64,000 bases of DNA from Prorocentrum cordatum (GCA_963575745.1 CAUYUJ010015704.1:222501-286500), one strand, 5' to 3'. Shown: positions 33,710 to 45,695, counted from the first letter of the stretch. Notes: generated by a model from the letters alone, not told the origin. Program-made: numbers and translations.

Positions 33710-34380
33710 CCATGGGGGGTGCAGGGCGCCCCCGGGAGCGTCCGAAGCGTCCCGGAGGGCCCCTGGGACCGCCAGGAACAGTTCGAGACCGCCCAAGACG
33801 GCCCGCGAGCGCTCCAAGACGCGCATAGATAGCCTCAGGAATGGCCAGGAAGGCCCGAAGACGTTCCAAGAGAGCTCCATGAGGCCCCGAAGGCATCCCA
33901 AGAGGCCTCCCAAGAGAGCCCCGACAAGCCAACATCGTTGATTTTTATTGTTTTTTTGTTTCTAGGTTTTTGGCCTTCTCGCGTTTTCTGGGTTCCGACG
34001 CTCCAAGGCCGTCCAAGAGTCTCCCAAAACCGCTCCAAGACGGCCGAAGAGGCCCCCAAGACCGCCCCAAGACGGCCCAAGAGACCCCCAAAATCGTCCC
34101 AAGATGGCCCAGGAGCCGCCCAAGACGGTTCCAGGAGTGCCCCGACAGGGCTTCAAGACTGCCTAAGCGAGCCCAGCGGTCCCCAAGAGGGCCCCGCGAG
34201 GCCCCAAGAGGCCCCAAAGAGGCCCCCAAGAGCCTCCCCGAAGGCCCCCAGAGGCCCCCAAGATGCTTCAAAATAGCCTTGAGCGCGCCCCAAGACGCCT
34301 CCAGGAGAGCCCCACAGGCCTCCGAGAGGCCCCAAAGAGGCCCACTGGAGGCCCTCAGGAGGTCGTCCCCGTAATGTTCC
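33710..34380 (-). repeat. CTTGGGGCC-rich dispersed element, inverted copy
   Basis: CCCCAAGAGGCC-type units run through the block. The T-rich core at 33,935-33,990 is the reverse complement of the A-rich core at 30,110-30,170, including the flanking CTTGGAGCGTC. Confidence 0.85.
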
Positions 34381-34860
34381 CGGAAGGCGGTCCGGGAACA
34401 TGATTCCGCGCCTTGGAGGAGTATTTTGCGCCTTCCGAGGCGCCTTGGACGACGTACGATTCATATTCTTGAACGCTTTCCGGGAACATGATTTCTCACC
34501 GTTTCGGAACGCTTTCCTACTGCTGCGGTGCTCTGGGGGGAAGGGACGGGGGTCCGGGAACATGATCGGGAGGTTAGGGAACGAGGGTTTGGAGAGGAGC
34601 AGTAGGACAGACGGACGGGGCCCGGGGGCGGGGGTGGGGTGCTGCCACCGGTTGGCATGGCCGCCCCGGGCGTCCTGTGGGGTCCACGAACCCGCCCAAG
34701 ACGGCCCATGAGGCCCCAACGACAGCCCAAGAGGCCCACAAGACAGCCTCAGCGAGGCCCAAGAGGGCCCCAAGGCGCTCAAGAGCGCCCCAACAGGGCC
34801 CGAGATGGCTTGAAGATGGCCGAAGAGGGCCCCAAGAGGGTCTTCAAGAGGCAAACACCG
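34368..34860. repeat. Hairpin and flanks before the 0.8-kb array
   Basis: ATGTTCCCGGA and TCCGGGAACAT pair at 34,374-34,402. Single arms recur at 34,483 and 34,554. The rest shows CCCAAGAGG units and no gene. Confidence 0.7.
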
Positions 34861-35604
34861 GCCTATTTCCATTCGTAAATCGTAAAGCATACATTTTCAG
34901 CATACTCGTTTGCTTGGTCCTCACAGTGCCCCAGACGCCCCCGAGCCCCAAGACAGCCCAAGAGAGACCCAAGAGTGCCGACCCAAGACAGCCCAAGAGA
35001 GACCCAAGAGAGACCCAAGACAGCCCAAGAGAGACCCGAGCCAAGAGACCCCAAGACAGCCCAAGAGAGACCCAAGACAGCCCAAGAGAGACCCGAGGGC
35101 GATCGACGATCGGAGACGACGACCCGCGACGGTGATTCACGACGACGACGACGACCACGACGACGACCGATGACGAGCGACGACGATGACAACAGTCGAC
35201 GCTGCCGATCGATGATCGACGGCGACGACGACGACGGCCACGCCGACGGCGACGACGCTGTCCGACAGCCTCAGCGAGGCCCAAGGGGGCCCCAAGACGT
35301 CCAAGAGCGCCTCAAGAGGGCCCGAGATGGTTTGAAGCTGGCCGAAGAGGGCCGTCAAGAGGCAAAAATCGGCCCACTCCCGCTGTACAACGTACGTTTT
35401 CAGCATATTTCCTTGCTTGGTCCTCACAGTGCCCCAGACGCCCCCAAGCCCCGAGACAGCCTAAGAGAGACCCAAGAGGGCCAAGACAGCCCAAAAGGGT
35501 CGTCCTGTGAGGCTCACGGAACCCCCAAGACGGCCCAAGAGGCCCCAAAGCCGGCCCAGGAGGCCCCCAAGACGGCCTCAGGAAGGCCCGAGAGGGCCTC
35601 GTTC

Positions 35605-35644
35605 GAAATCATGTTCCCGGAAGCCTCTCCGGGAACATGATTTC
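35605..35644. repeat. 40-nt hairpin, copy 1 of the array
   Basis: GAAATCATGTTCCCGGA pairs perfectly with TCCGGGAACATGATTTC around the loop AGCCTC: a 17-bp stem and a 6-nt loop. Confidence 0.95.
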
Positions 35645-36384
35645 CGGGTTTCTAGGACGCTCAAGAGGGCCCCAGGACGGCCCCAAAAGGGCCCTAAAAG
35701 GACCTTCAAAAAGGCCCGGATGGCCACTGTTCGTTGATTTGCGTGAGATGTTGTTGGATTTCTTCCGCGCAGAGGAGACGGAGAGGGCGAAGGAGGAGGA
35801 GGAGGAGGAGGAGGAGGAGGAAGAGGAGAAGAAGGAGGAGGCAGGGAGGAGGAGTGGAGGGGAGGAGGGGGGGAGAGAGGAGGAGGTTCGAGGGCGATCG
35901 ACGATCGGCGACGACGACCGGCGACGGTGATTGACGACGACGACGACGACGATGACAACGACGACGACGATCGACGACGGTCGACGACCGACGACGACGA
36001 CGATCGACGACGATGACAACAGTCGACGCCGCCGATCGACGATCGACGGCCACGCCGACGGCGGCGACGCTGCCCGCGTGACAGCCCAAGAGGCACACAA
36101 GACAGCCTCATCGAGGCCCCAGAGGGCCCCTAAGACGTCCAAGAGCGCCCCAAGAGGGCCCGAGATGGCTTGAAGATGGCCGAAGGGGGCCCCAAGAGGG
36201 CCTTCAAGAGGCAGAACTTTACCCATTCCTTTTGTAAAACGTACAATTTCAGCATACTCGCTTGCTTCGTCCTCAGAGTGGCCCCCGAGGAGCCCCAAGA
36301 CAGCCCAAGACGGCCCAAAAGGCCCCAAAGCCGGCTCAGGAAACTCCCAACACGGCCTCAGGGAGGCCCAAGAGGGCCTCTTTC

Positions 36385-36424
36385 GAAATCATGTTCCCAG
36401 AAGCCTCTCCGGGAACATGATTTC
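36385..36424. repeat. 40-nt hairpin, copy 2 of the array
   Basis: Same sequence as copy 1 with CCCAGA in place of CCCGGA in the left arm; the stem is otherwise complete. Confidence 0.95.
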
Positions 36425-37195
36425 CGGTTTCCCAGGACGCCCAAGAGGGCCTCAGGACGGCCCCCGAAGGGCCGAAAATGACATTCAAAAATTCCCAGAG
36501 GGCCACAGTTCGCTGATTTTCGCGAAATGTTGTTGGATTTCTTCCGCGCGGAGGAGACGGCGAGGGCGAAGGAGGAGGAGGAGGAGGAGGAGGAGGAGGA
36601 GGAGGGGGAGGAGGAAGAGGAAGAGGAGAAGGACGAGGCGGGGAGGAGGAGTGGAGGGGAGGAGGGGGCGAGAGAGGAGGAGGAGGCTCGAGGGCGATCG
36701 ACGATCGGAGACGACGACCGGCGACGGTGATTCGACGACGACGACCACGACGACGACCGATGACGATCGACGACGATGACAACAGTCGACGCCGCCGATC
36801 GATGATCGACGGCGACGACGACGACGGCCACGCCGACGGCGGCGACGCTGTCCGACAGCCTCAGCGAGGCCCAAGGGGGCCCCAAGACGTCCAAGAGCGC
36901 CTCAAGAGGGCCCGAGATGGTTTGAAGCTGGCCGAAGAGGGCCTTCAAGAGGCAAAAATCGGCCCACTCCCGTTGTACAACGTACGTTTTCAGCATATTT
37001 GCTTGCTTGGTCCTCACAGTGCCCCAGACGCCCCCGAGCCCCAAGACAGCCCAAGAGAGACCCAAGAGGGCCCAAGACGGCCCAAAAGGGTCGTCCTGTG
37101 AGGCTCACGGAACCCCCAAGACGGCCCAAGAGGCCCCAAAGTTGGCCCAGGAGGCTCCCAACACGGCCTCAGGGAGGCCCAAGAGGGCCTCTTTC

Positions 37196-37235
37196 GAAAT
37201 CATGTTCCCAGAAGCCTCTCCGGGAACATGATTTC
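37196..37235. repeat. 40-nt hairpin, copy 3 of the array
   Basis: Identical to copy 2 over the stem and loop. Confidence 0.95.
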
Positions 37236-37698
37236 CTGGTTCCCACGACGCCCAAGAGGGCCCTAAGACGGCCCCAAAAGGCCCTAAATGGACGTTCAAA
37301 AAGGCCCGGAGGGCCATAGTTCGTTGATTTGCGCGAGATGTTGTTGGATTTCTTCCGCGCGGAGGAGACGGAGAGGGCGAGGAGGAGGAGGAGGAGGAGG
37401 AGAAGGAAGAGGAGAAGGAGGAGGAGGCGGGGAGGAGGAGTGGAGGGGAGGAGGGGGGGAGAGAGGAGGAGGCTCGAGGGCGATCGACGATCGGCGACGA
37501 CGACCGGCGACGGTGATTGACGACGACGACGACGACGACGACGGTCGACGACCGACGACGACGACGATAGACGACGATGACAACAGTCGACGTCGCCGAT
37601 CGACGATCGACGGCGACGACGACGACGGCCGCGCCGACGGCGGCGACGCTGTCCGCGTGCGCAGAGCCACCCTGGACCCAGTCTTTTCTGCATCGTTC

Positions 37699-37738
37699 GA
37701 AATCCTGTCCCCGGAAGCGTCTCCGGGAACATGATTTC
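37699..37738. repeat. 40-nt hairpin, copy 4 of the array
   Basis: Diverged left arm (GAAATCCTGTCCCCGGA) and loop AGCGTC; right arm intact. Confidence 0.9.
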
Positions 37739-37915
37739 AGGAGGAGGAGGAGGAAGAGGAAGAGGAGGCAGATTAGGAGGAGGAGGAGGAGGAGGGAGGA
37801 GGAGGAGGAGGAGGAGGAGGAGGAGAGGAGGAGGAGTGGGCGGGAGGGCTCGGGGCCGATCGACGATCGGCGACGGTGATCGGCGACGGTGATTGACGAT
37901 GACGACGACGGTCGT

Positions 37916-37951
<36 letters not shown>

Positions 37952-38179
37952 TGGACGACGATGACAACAGTTGACGCCGCCGATCGGCGAACGGCGACGA
38001 CGACGACGTCTTCACAGTGCCACCCCGAAGAGCCCCAAGAGGGACCAAGAGGGACCCAAGATGACCCATGAGAGCTACATGCCAGCCCAAGAGAGCCCCA
38101 AAAGGCACCCAACAGAGCCACAACGGGGGCAAGCAGAGCTGCCTACAGAGATTCTCGGGGGGCCTCTTCCGCAGCGTCC

Positions 38180-38219
38180 GAAATCATGTTCCCCGAAGCC
38201 TCTATCGGAACATGATTTC
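38180..38219. repeat. 40-nt hairpin, copy 5 of the array
   Basis: Left arm GAAATCATGTTCCCCGA, right arm TCGGAACATGATTTC preceded by TA; the inner stem has changed but the outer stem is kept. Confidence 0.9.
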
Positions 38220-38360
38220 CGGGTTCCCAGGGCGCCCGAGGAGGCCCTAAGACGGCCCCGACAAGTCCTAAAATGACGCCCGAAAAAACCCGGAGGGACA
38301 CAGTTCGTTGATTTCCGCGACACGCTGTTGGATTGCTTGCGCGCGGAGGAGGTGGAGGAG

Positions 38361-39340
38361 GAGGAGGAAGAGGAAATGAGGAAGAGGAGATGGACGAGGA
38401 GGAGGAGGTGGAGGAGGAAGAGGAGAACGAAGGGGGGAGGAGGGGGGCGGAGAGCGAAGGGGGGACGGGGGGAGGACGAGGGATGAGGGATGATGACGAA
38501 TGATGATGATGAGGAGGATGATGATGATGATGGTGATGATGATGATGATGATGATGGTGACGATGACGATGGTGATGATGATGATGATGGGGAGGAGGAT
38601 GAGGAGGAGGAGGAGGAGGAGGAAGGGGAGGAGGAGGAGGGAGGAGGAGGAGGACGAGGAGGAGAAGGAGGGGGCGGAGGAGGAGGAGCAGGAGGAGGGG
38701 GGGGGATGTGGAGGAAGAGGAGAAAAGGGGGAGGAAGAGGAAGAGGGAGGCCTCCCCCGAGAGCTCCGTTTATCCGATGGGGACCAATGCTTGCGCGGCG
38801 TCGCAGTGCCGTTTGGCGAGTTATGTAGTCTGAACAGGAGGAGGAGAAGGAGCAGGAGAAGGAGGAGTGAGAGGAGGAGGAGGAGGAGGGGGGAGAGGAG
38901 GAGGAGGAGGAGGAGGAGGAGGAGGCGAGGAGGAGGGGAGGGAGGAGGAGGAGGAGGAGGAGGAGGAGGAGGAGGGGGAGAAGAGAGGAGGAGGAGGAGG
39001 AACATGATGAAGATGATGATGGTGATGGGGATGATGATGATGATGTGATGAGGAGGAGGAGGAGGATGAGGAGGAGGAGGAGGAGGAGGAGGAGGAGGAG
39101 GAGGAGGTGTGGAGGAGGCGGAGGAGGAAGAGGAGGAGGAGGAGGGAAAGTGGGAGGAGAAGGAGGAGGAGGCGGAGGAAGAGGAAGAGGAGGATGAGAG
39201 GGGAGGAAAAGGAGGAGGAGGGGAGGAATGGGGGCGGAGGGGGACGAGTGGGGGTAAAGGAGGGGACGATGGGGGGAGGAGGAAGAGTAGGGGGAGAGGA
39301 GCAAGGGCAGGGGGAAAGAGGAGGACGAGGAAGAGGTGTC
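38361..39340. repeat. (GGA)n and (GAT)n microsatellite tract
   Basis: Nearly continuous GGA, GAGGAT and GATGAT triplets, broken by a unique-looking stretch at 38,750-38,835. The 511- and 390-codon minus-strand ORFs (Ser/Pro/Leu) are translations of it. Confidence 0.95.
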
Positions 39341-39765
39341 GTGTTCGGCCGCCTCGGGCCGCCTGGGGGCGAGGAGCGCCCAAAAGCTTTTCGAACCACG
39401 ACCGCGAAACTCGACGAATAACCGAAGCGCATTCAGCCATTCAACCTCCTCGTCGTTTGTTTGGCCGTTGCCCTGGGCGAAGCTAGAACCTAAGCGCGCG
39501 CGTAGCGCGCGCGTGGTTCTAGTGTATGTATGTATATATACATATATATATATATATACACGCACACACGGATTTACACTCGCCCCCCTCGCATATTTCA
39601 AACCATACATCTACCTATACATGTATGTATACGGTAATGCAACACAACACCGCGTACGTAGCATGTATATGTACAGGCATACACCACCTGTGTACAGTCT
39701 GTACCATAGGCGCTCTCTCTACATCTGAATCAACGACAGATGTGTATAGCAAGGGTGATCCCCCA
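39341..39765. repeat. CG-palindrome and TA-rich stretch
   Basis: CGCGCGCGTAGCGCGCGCG at 39,495-39,513 is an inverted repeat, followed by GTATGTATATATACATATAT. No gene. Confidence 0.7.
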
Positions 39766-40590
39766 GTCGCCCCCCCAGGAGGCCACAGGATGCTCTGGGG
39801 AGCCTCAGAGGGGGCCCAGGAGGCACCAGGAGGCCCCAGGCGGGCCCAGGAAGGCCATGGGGGCTGCAGGAGGCTCCAGGAGGCCCATGAGGTTCCAGGG
39901 GGGGGGGGGGGGGCAGTGTGGGGGGGGGCGTGGGGGGGGCAGGAGGCCCCAGGAGGCCCTGGGAGGCGATGGCCAGAGCGGCTGTCGATCTGCTGCCCAG
40001 GCGGTCCAAGAGAGATTTTGATGCTCGTAGATGGCCCCATGACGGCCCCAACTGGACACACGAACCGTAAGAGCGGCTCCACGAGGACCCACGAGGTGGC
40101 GTCCAGAGGCAATGATCACGGATATCTGTCGGGTTTGTGTTCAGTCTGCTCGCCACAGCGCGACAGCAGTCCAACAGACATCCTCACAACCTCGCGCCCA
40201 CAAGTTGGCTTACTTCGAGTCCTATCACTCCTTCCCTCGTCCTGTCCTGCTGCTGCTCCTCATCGCCGTCGCCCTCATAACCTATTGTTCTGCTTGCCGA
40301 TTGTCCGCTTCGTTTTTCCACCATGAATTCGTCCAACCTGTTTTCATGGGTTCTGCCCCCGTCCGACACGGCGACGCAAAACAGGCTTCAACACAGCGTG
40401 CACGGCCAGGTGAGAGGCACCATGTCAGATGTGGTGCTGGCGCGCGCGAGTCTCCCTTGTCCCCCCCTCCTTCGCCCGAGGACTTCGTATCCAGAGCCTC
40501 GTGGCGTCCCCGGTCGCCATTCCATAGCTTGGAATTTGTGTTCCCAAGGAGCCGCCCAGGTGTTGTGCACCCACCCGCCCCGATTCGGAG
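39766..40590. other. CCCAGGAGG repeats, then gene-free sequence
   Basis: 39,770-39,960 consists of GGCCCCAGGAGG units with a G run at 39,898-39,912, as at 41.6-42.0 kb. 40,020-40,590 shows no recognised gene. Confidence 0.6.
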
Positions 40591-41037
40591 AAGGAGGAAG
40601 AGGAAGAGGAAGTGGAGGAGGAGGGGGAGGAGTGGGAGAAGGACGAGGAAGAGGATGGTGAGAGGGATGATGAGGAGGGTGGTGAGGAGGAGCCGTTTGG
40701 ATGTAGGATGGAATGGCACGACTACACATGAGGAGCAGGGGCAGGAAGCAAGGGATGTTGATGATGATGGTTCATGATGATGACAATGATGACGATGATG
40801 CTGATGCTGACGTTGATGCTGATGATGCGGATGATGATACGTTTGATTATGAGGTTGATGATGATGATGATGTTGTTGATGACGATGATGCTGCTGATGA
40901 TAATGATGATGCTGAGGATGATTATGATGATGATGGCGATGATGACGCTGATGTTGCTGATGCTGGTGATGATGCTGATGCTGATGCTGATGCTGATGCT
41001 GATGCTGATGAGGATGATGCGAATGATGATGTTGATA

Positions 41038-41097
<60 letters not shown>

Positions 41098-41330
41098 TTG
41101 ATACTGAGGATGCTGACGATGGTATTGATACTGGTGTTGATGCTGATGTTGATGACGATGCTGCTGATGCTGGTGATGGTGATGATGATGAGGAGGAGGA
41201 GGAGGAGGAGGAGGACGAAGACGAGGACGAGGAGGAATAGAGAGAGGAGGATGATGATGATGAGGAGGAGGAGGAGGCGGAGGAGGCGGAGGAGGAGGAG
41301 GAGGAGGGACGATGAAGGGGAGCAAGAAGA
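40591..41330. repeat. (GGA)n and (GAT)n/(GCTGAT)n microsatellite
   Basis: GGA at 40,591-40,680, GATGATGCT patterns at 40,755-41,195 and GGA at 41,190-41,310. Poly-Asp, poly-Met and poly-His ORFs come from these. Confidence 0.95.
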
Positions 41331-41429
41331 GAGACCTACAGAGAAAGCTGGGGGAGGGAATGGTGGAGGAGAACGAGGAGGATGTAGGTGGGGGATTCGG
41401 ACGAGCCGTTGCGCCTGGGCACCGACTCG

Positions 41430-42030
41430 CCCCCTTCAGGAAGTTTCAGGAGGCCCCAGGAGGTTCCAAGGGGGGTGAACCCTGAGCAGGCAGCCCAGGC
41501 GTCCAGGAACCCACAACCCCGTCGGAAAATGCAGGGCGGCGGAGTTATGCGCCGACGTCGCTTTTCGATGGAACAATCGACGTCTGCACATGATCCATGT
41601 TTTAGAGCGCCCAGCGCCGCGGAGCCAGGGGCGGGAGCAGCGGGCCCAGGAGATCCAGGAGCTCCCAGGAGGTCCCAGGACGTCCCAACAGTTCCCAGGA
41701 GGTCCCAGGAGGGTCCAAGAAGCTCTTGGAGGCTCCAGGATGCCTTGGGAGGTTCCAGGAGTCCTTGGGGACCCGAAGTATTTGGGAAGTTCCAGCAGGC
41801 CACATCACGCCCCAGGAGGCGCGAGAAGGCCCCAGGAGATCCCAGGAGGCACCAGAAGGCACCTGGAGGGTTCAGGAATCCCCAGGACGCTCCAGGAAGC
41901 TCCAGCAGCCCCCCTCCCCCCCCAGGAGGCCCCAGCAAGCTTCGGAAGCCCCAGGAGGCCCCCTCCCCTAGGAGGCGCCAGGACGCCCCAGGTGGCCCAG
42001 GAACATTCAAGATGATATCCCGTCTTGGTC
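41430..42030 (+). repeat. Dispersed repeat plus CCCAGGAGG array
   Basis: 41,480-41,655 matches 31,420-31,610 in reverse orientation. The following 350 bp are units of CCCAGGAGGTC and CTCCAGGA. Minus-strand ORFs rich in Trp, Gly and Leu are repeat translations. Confidence 0.85.
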
Positions 42031-43180
42031 GATCGCACGGGAGGGAGGGAGGAGGGGGGGGAGGGAAGGAGGTCGGTCGGGCACAGCTTGGAGGCGGACG
42101 CCTACTATGATGTCTTGTCGGACTGCCGCACGCCCTTCGCGCGGCCGCCGCGTACCTCCCCCCTCTGGAAGAGGACGCTGGAAGCTCTACCCCCTGGTAC
42201 CCCTTGGGGTGGACTAGGGTCGATATATGGAGCCGAAAGTGGACAGCGAACCAAGCCTGTCCCGCCCGCGAGGCACTCCTTTGGTGCCTCCGTCGGATCG
42301 CCTCGAATCGGAGGGAGCAGGGAGGAGGAGCACTGCGTTGTGAGGTGCGTGTCAACTCAGGCCTGGGCCCATTCCGATTTGGTCGATCCGTTTAAATATC
42401 AATTCCAGCCTGCCTGATCATATTCGATTCCGATATTCTGACGATCCAGTGCGGGCCGATGTTTGCATGGCGTTGTTATGCACCTTGGTGCGGCCGATCG
42501 AAGTCGCTTTCGATTATGTGCCGATGTATCCCGACCCGACGCGCATTTCTAAGTGATTCGATTTCCAGAATCGACGCCGGTTGGTGCTACCCTGGCCCAC
42601 CAGAGGCTGCCCCAGCAGGACACTACCTCGCGCTGGCGTTCGACGGCGAGCTGCTCGGAGGTTGGACTCCGCCCCGTACGTTGGCTCCTACGTTGGCTCC
42701 TTGCGCTTCTGCACAGTTGGCAGTGCCGACGCTGGCAGTCCCGACGAAGGGGAACTCCAGATGGAGATCGAGTCCAGCTCGAGCTGGGCGGAGGCCCTTG
42801 ATGCGCGCACCGGGCCGAGTCACCGACCGTGTACGGCGCTCATGGCTCTCAATGGCTCGGGCGGGATGGGCCCCCGTGATCAGGCATTTCAGTGTTCAGC
42901 CGGATTGTCCCCGACGACCTGGGGCTCACCATCCTTGACATGCATGGGGCGAGGCGGCCTGCGTAGCCGACAGAGGGCGACGAATGTGACTGTGCCTTTA
43001 GATCATCAAGTTTCGCGGGCACTCACGGCCAGGAACTGTGTGGAAGTCGGGCATACACGTGAGTGCTGATCCCGCTGACTGCATCAGTTGAGCAGCAACG
43101 TCCACGTGCTCCACCTATAGTCTTGTGTGCGCCCACTGCCAGCATCTTTTGTTGTAGAAATGATGTGGCGGCTAGTCGGA
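42031..43180 (+). other. Possible coding remnant, unrecognised
   Basis: A frame open from 42,581 to 43,069 (about 160 codons) reads like protein in places (ELQMEIESSSSWAEALDART), and the segment before it is more protein-like in the next frame (PEAAPAGHYLALAFDGELLG at about 42,600-42,660). This suggests one decayed gene with a frameshift near 42,720. I do not recognise it. GTTGGCTCCTAC is tandemly repeated at 42,682. Confidence 0.3.
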
Positions 43181-44176
43181 TCCTCTCAGCAGAACATGTG
43201 GCAATTGTTTGTGAAGGGGCGGTTCGTAGAGCACTTCCATGCAGCTGTCCTGTAGCGGGGCCCGGTCAGCAGAGCACCCGATCTGAATCTCCCACGGTCG
43301 GTTCCTGTGCGTTTTGCGCATGGGGGGCCAACAAGGGCACGACGGACTGCCTTGAACACCAGATTCGATCGGTGCCGCTTGTGTTGTTTCACCTCTTCTG
43401 TGCCTGGGCCCGCCGATGTATTGGCTCAAGCTAGTATTGCGCACGTGCCCGCGCGATCGACCGTTTTCACACTTTCCATTCCTTCCACCAGAAAAGTGTC
43501 TGCCTTCATATTTACCTCTTGCATCCATGTCTCTAGTTTTCCTCCCTCCTCCGCCTCCTCTTTCTCTTCCTCCTCCTCCTCCTCCTCCTCCTCCTCCTCC
43601 TCCTCCTTCCCCCCCCCCGCGCCGCCAGGTGGCTGGACCCAGGCGGCCTCCAGCACTGGTCGGAGGGTGGCTCTGTCGACCAGGACCCAGCGATGTCGGT
43701 CGGGGTTTTTGGGGGGACATTTGCGCGTTCCCGCTTCTCCTTCCTCTTCCCCTCCCTCTTCCCCGCCTTTCCTCCCGTTTTCCTCCGCCCTCCTCCCTCT
43801 CTCTCTCAGCGCACGGGCGAGGTTTCACGTCCGGAGGTTTCGCACCCGTGGTTTTCGTCGCTGCCCCCCAAGCAAATGCAAAACGACGAAAGGGCCAACC
43901 AGCAACAGGCGAGCCCGCACCCCGGAGGGTGCGGCGTGCACGCACGCGGGGCGTCGATGGCGTTGCGCTTGGGGGGGAGTTGTAAAATAACGCCCCTTCG
44001 AGGCAGCTGCGGCCCTCCGTGGTGTTTTTCGTTTGTCGTGGGCCCATCGTGGAGGTTTTGCGCCGCCGCGGGTCAGAACGGACCCCAAGAGGGGCTTGGG
44101 GACCGATGCTTAGTGGATTCTGGCGGGAATGCGTCCCAGGATGAATTTCGAACACCCAGAAAAATATCGAAATAGT
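43181..44176. repeat. Spacer with (TCC)n microsatellite
   Basis: TCC triplets at 43,548-43,605 and further TCC/CTT-rich sequence at 43,735-43,805. The rest shows no recognised gene on either strand. Confidence 0.6.
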
Positions 44177-45223
44177 GTCTGTCCGTCATCTATGCACACC
44201 AACGCGGTCGAGTCCGCGGCTCTCGCCGTTTTGAGATCCAGAGAGGCGTCAAACAGGGAGACGTCCTGAGCCCGCTGCTCTTCAACGCGGGGGTCGATGC
44301 AGCGCTGCGAGTGTGGAAGAACCGCGTGAGAGGGAAAGGTGTTCTCGCTGATGACGGAGACCCCCTGACAAGCATCAGATACGCGGACGACATCATGATT
44401 TTCGCAACGTCACGCAGTGATCTCATCATCATGGCCACAGCGCTAAAGGAGGAGCTTGCGAAAGTAGGTTTCAGCCTGAACGCCAGAAAGACCAAGGTGC
44501 TGACGACTTCGGACGACAACGACGTGGTCCCGCTTGACCTCGGAGAACAGCCCGTGGGAATCCTCACTGGCGACATGGCCCACAAGTACTTGGGGAGGAA
44601 ATTATGCGGCAACCTGCGCGCAAGGAATTCCCACGAGCTGGGCCACCGGATGCAGATCGCGTGGATGCGGTTTCATAAACACCGTGACATCTTGACCAAC
44701 AGGCACCTGAGCATATACTCCCGGTTCAAGTTTTTCAACACGGTGATCACGCCAACGATTCTGTTTGGCCTCGCGTCGCATGCGATGGCACGGGCGCGGA
44801 TGTGTTCTTTGGACGCACTGCAGCGGCGAATGCTTCGAAAAATCGCTGGTTGGACCCGCCTTGTGGACGAGCCGTGGGAGGACGCAATGCGAAGGATGCG
44901 ATTGAAAGTCGTTTCAGCCTTAATGAAATACCCGGTGGAAGACTGGAGCGCCCGCTGAGCTGCTGCGCAGGCAGTTTAGAATAGCTTATCGAGTGGGCAG
45001 TATGATTGATAGCTGGCCTGCAAGATTATCTCGTTGGCATCCCCCTACAACTTTTCCTGGGGCTGGACGTGGACGTGGGCGACCCGCAGTGAGATGGGAT
45101 GACTATTGGCGAAGGTTCTCGAACACTTATTTTGGAACAGACTGGCTAGAAGCGGCACTGACCAATGATTTTGCAACGCACGAAGACGACTTCGTGCAAT
45201 TTCCAATCGAGCACCAACAGTGA
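44177..45223 (+). pseudogene. LINE (non-LTR retrotransposon) reverse transcriptase, 5'-truncated
   Basis: The frame starts within the polymerase core. FEIQRGVKQGDVLSPLLFN (44,233-44,289) is the conserved block RG.KQGD.LSP. RYADDIMIFA carries the YADD catalytic box at 44,380-44,391, and GFSLNARKTKVL is the following helix region. HKYLGRKL, a run ending LRKIAGW and an RLVDEPWEDAMRRM segment follow, typical of non-LTR elements. The stop is at 44,956-44,958. A second frame (44,993-45,223) with GRGRPAVRWDDYWRRF gives the usual C-terminal tail, so one frameshift separates them. The catalytic Asps are present. Loss of the 5' part fits the truncation usual for LINE insertion. No poly-A or tail repeat is clear. 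Confidence 0.85.
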
Positions 45224-45695
45224 TGCTCGAAGTCTCACACAGTCGCGCCCGATCCTGGGCCGAGCTTTGACTCGATCGGACTGCGTGCTTGCCGTCGCTG
45301 CAGCGAAGTGTCGAGTGAAGTGTCGCTCAAGTGCCGCCCCCCCGCGGCCCGACACGTGAAACCCGTCGCATTCGCTACAATTGTATGGTGTTAGAGATTT
45401 GCTGGGTGATAAGGGCAGAATAGTAGGTTCGTAGGAACATTCTAAATTTGGATGTTTCTTAGTGGCCCTCCCGGCTTCCAAAGGGCCCCCCATGGAAGCG
45501 CCTTTCTGGGGGCACCTTCTCTCGTCCAAGGAGGGCCGCCCCGCCGCGCCCCCCCCCCCCCCCCCCCCCCCCCGACTCGCGCCGCGAATTTGCGGGCGCC
45601 CACGAGGGGGGAGGGGGGGGGGCGACGGGGGGGGGGGGTGGGATCTGGAGGAGGAGGAGGAGGAGGATGAGGTGGAGGAGTAAGATGAGGAGGAG
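45224..45695. repeat. Spacer with poly-C/poly-G and (GGA)n
   Basis: A C run at 45,547-45,573, G runs at 45,610-45,640 and GGA triplets at 45,648-45,680. No gene. Confidence 0.8.

Larger units (their letters stand above)
34880..38360. repeat. Complex tandem array of 0.5-0.8 kb units with hairpins
   Basis: Blocks recur in fixed order: a CAGCATA...TTGCTTGGTCCTCA block (34,895, 35,400, 36,250, 36,990), CCCAAGAGAG units, the hairpin, then GTTCGTTGATTTGCGCGAGA (35,728, 36,508, 37,320, 38,303). After that come a GGA tract, CGATCGACGATCGG with CGACGA triplets, and CCTCAGCGAGGCCC. Hairpin spacing is 780, 811, 503 and 481 bp, so two units are long and two are shortened. Long ORFs on both strands are repeat translations. 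Confidence 0.9.

Noticed and set aside
34863-38121. Many Arg/Pro- or Ser/Val-rich ORFs on both strands
   Set aside because: They repeat with the 0.5-0.8 kb array and are not independent genes.
38075-39610. 511-codon minus-strand ORF
   Set aside because: Ser/Pro/Leu runs arise from GGA and GAT microsatellites; no non-repetitive domain is present.
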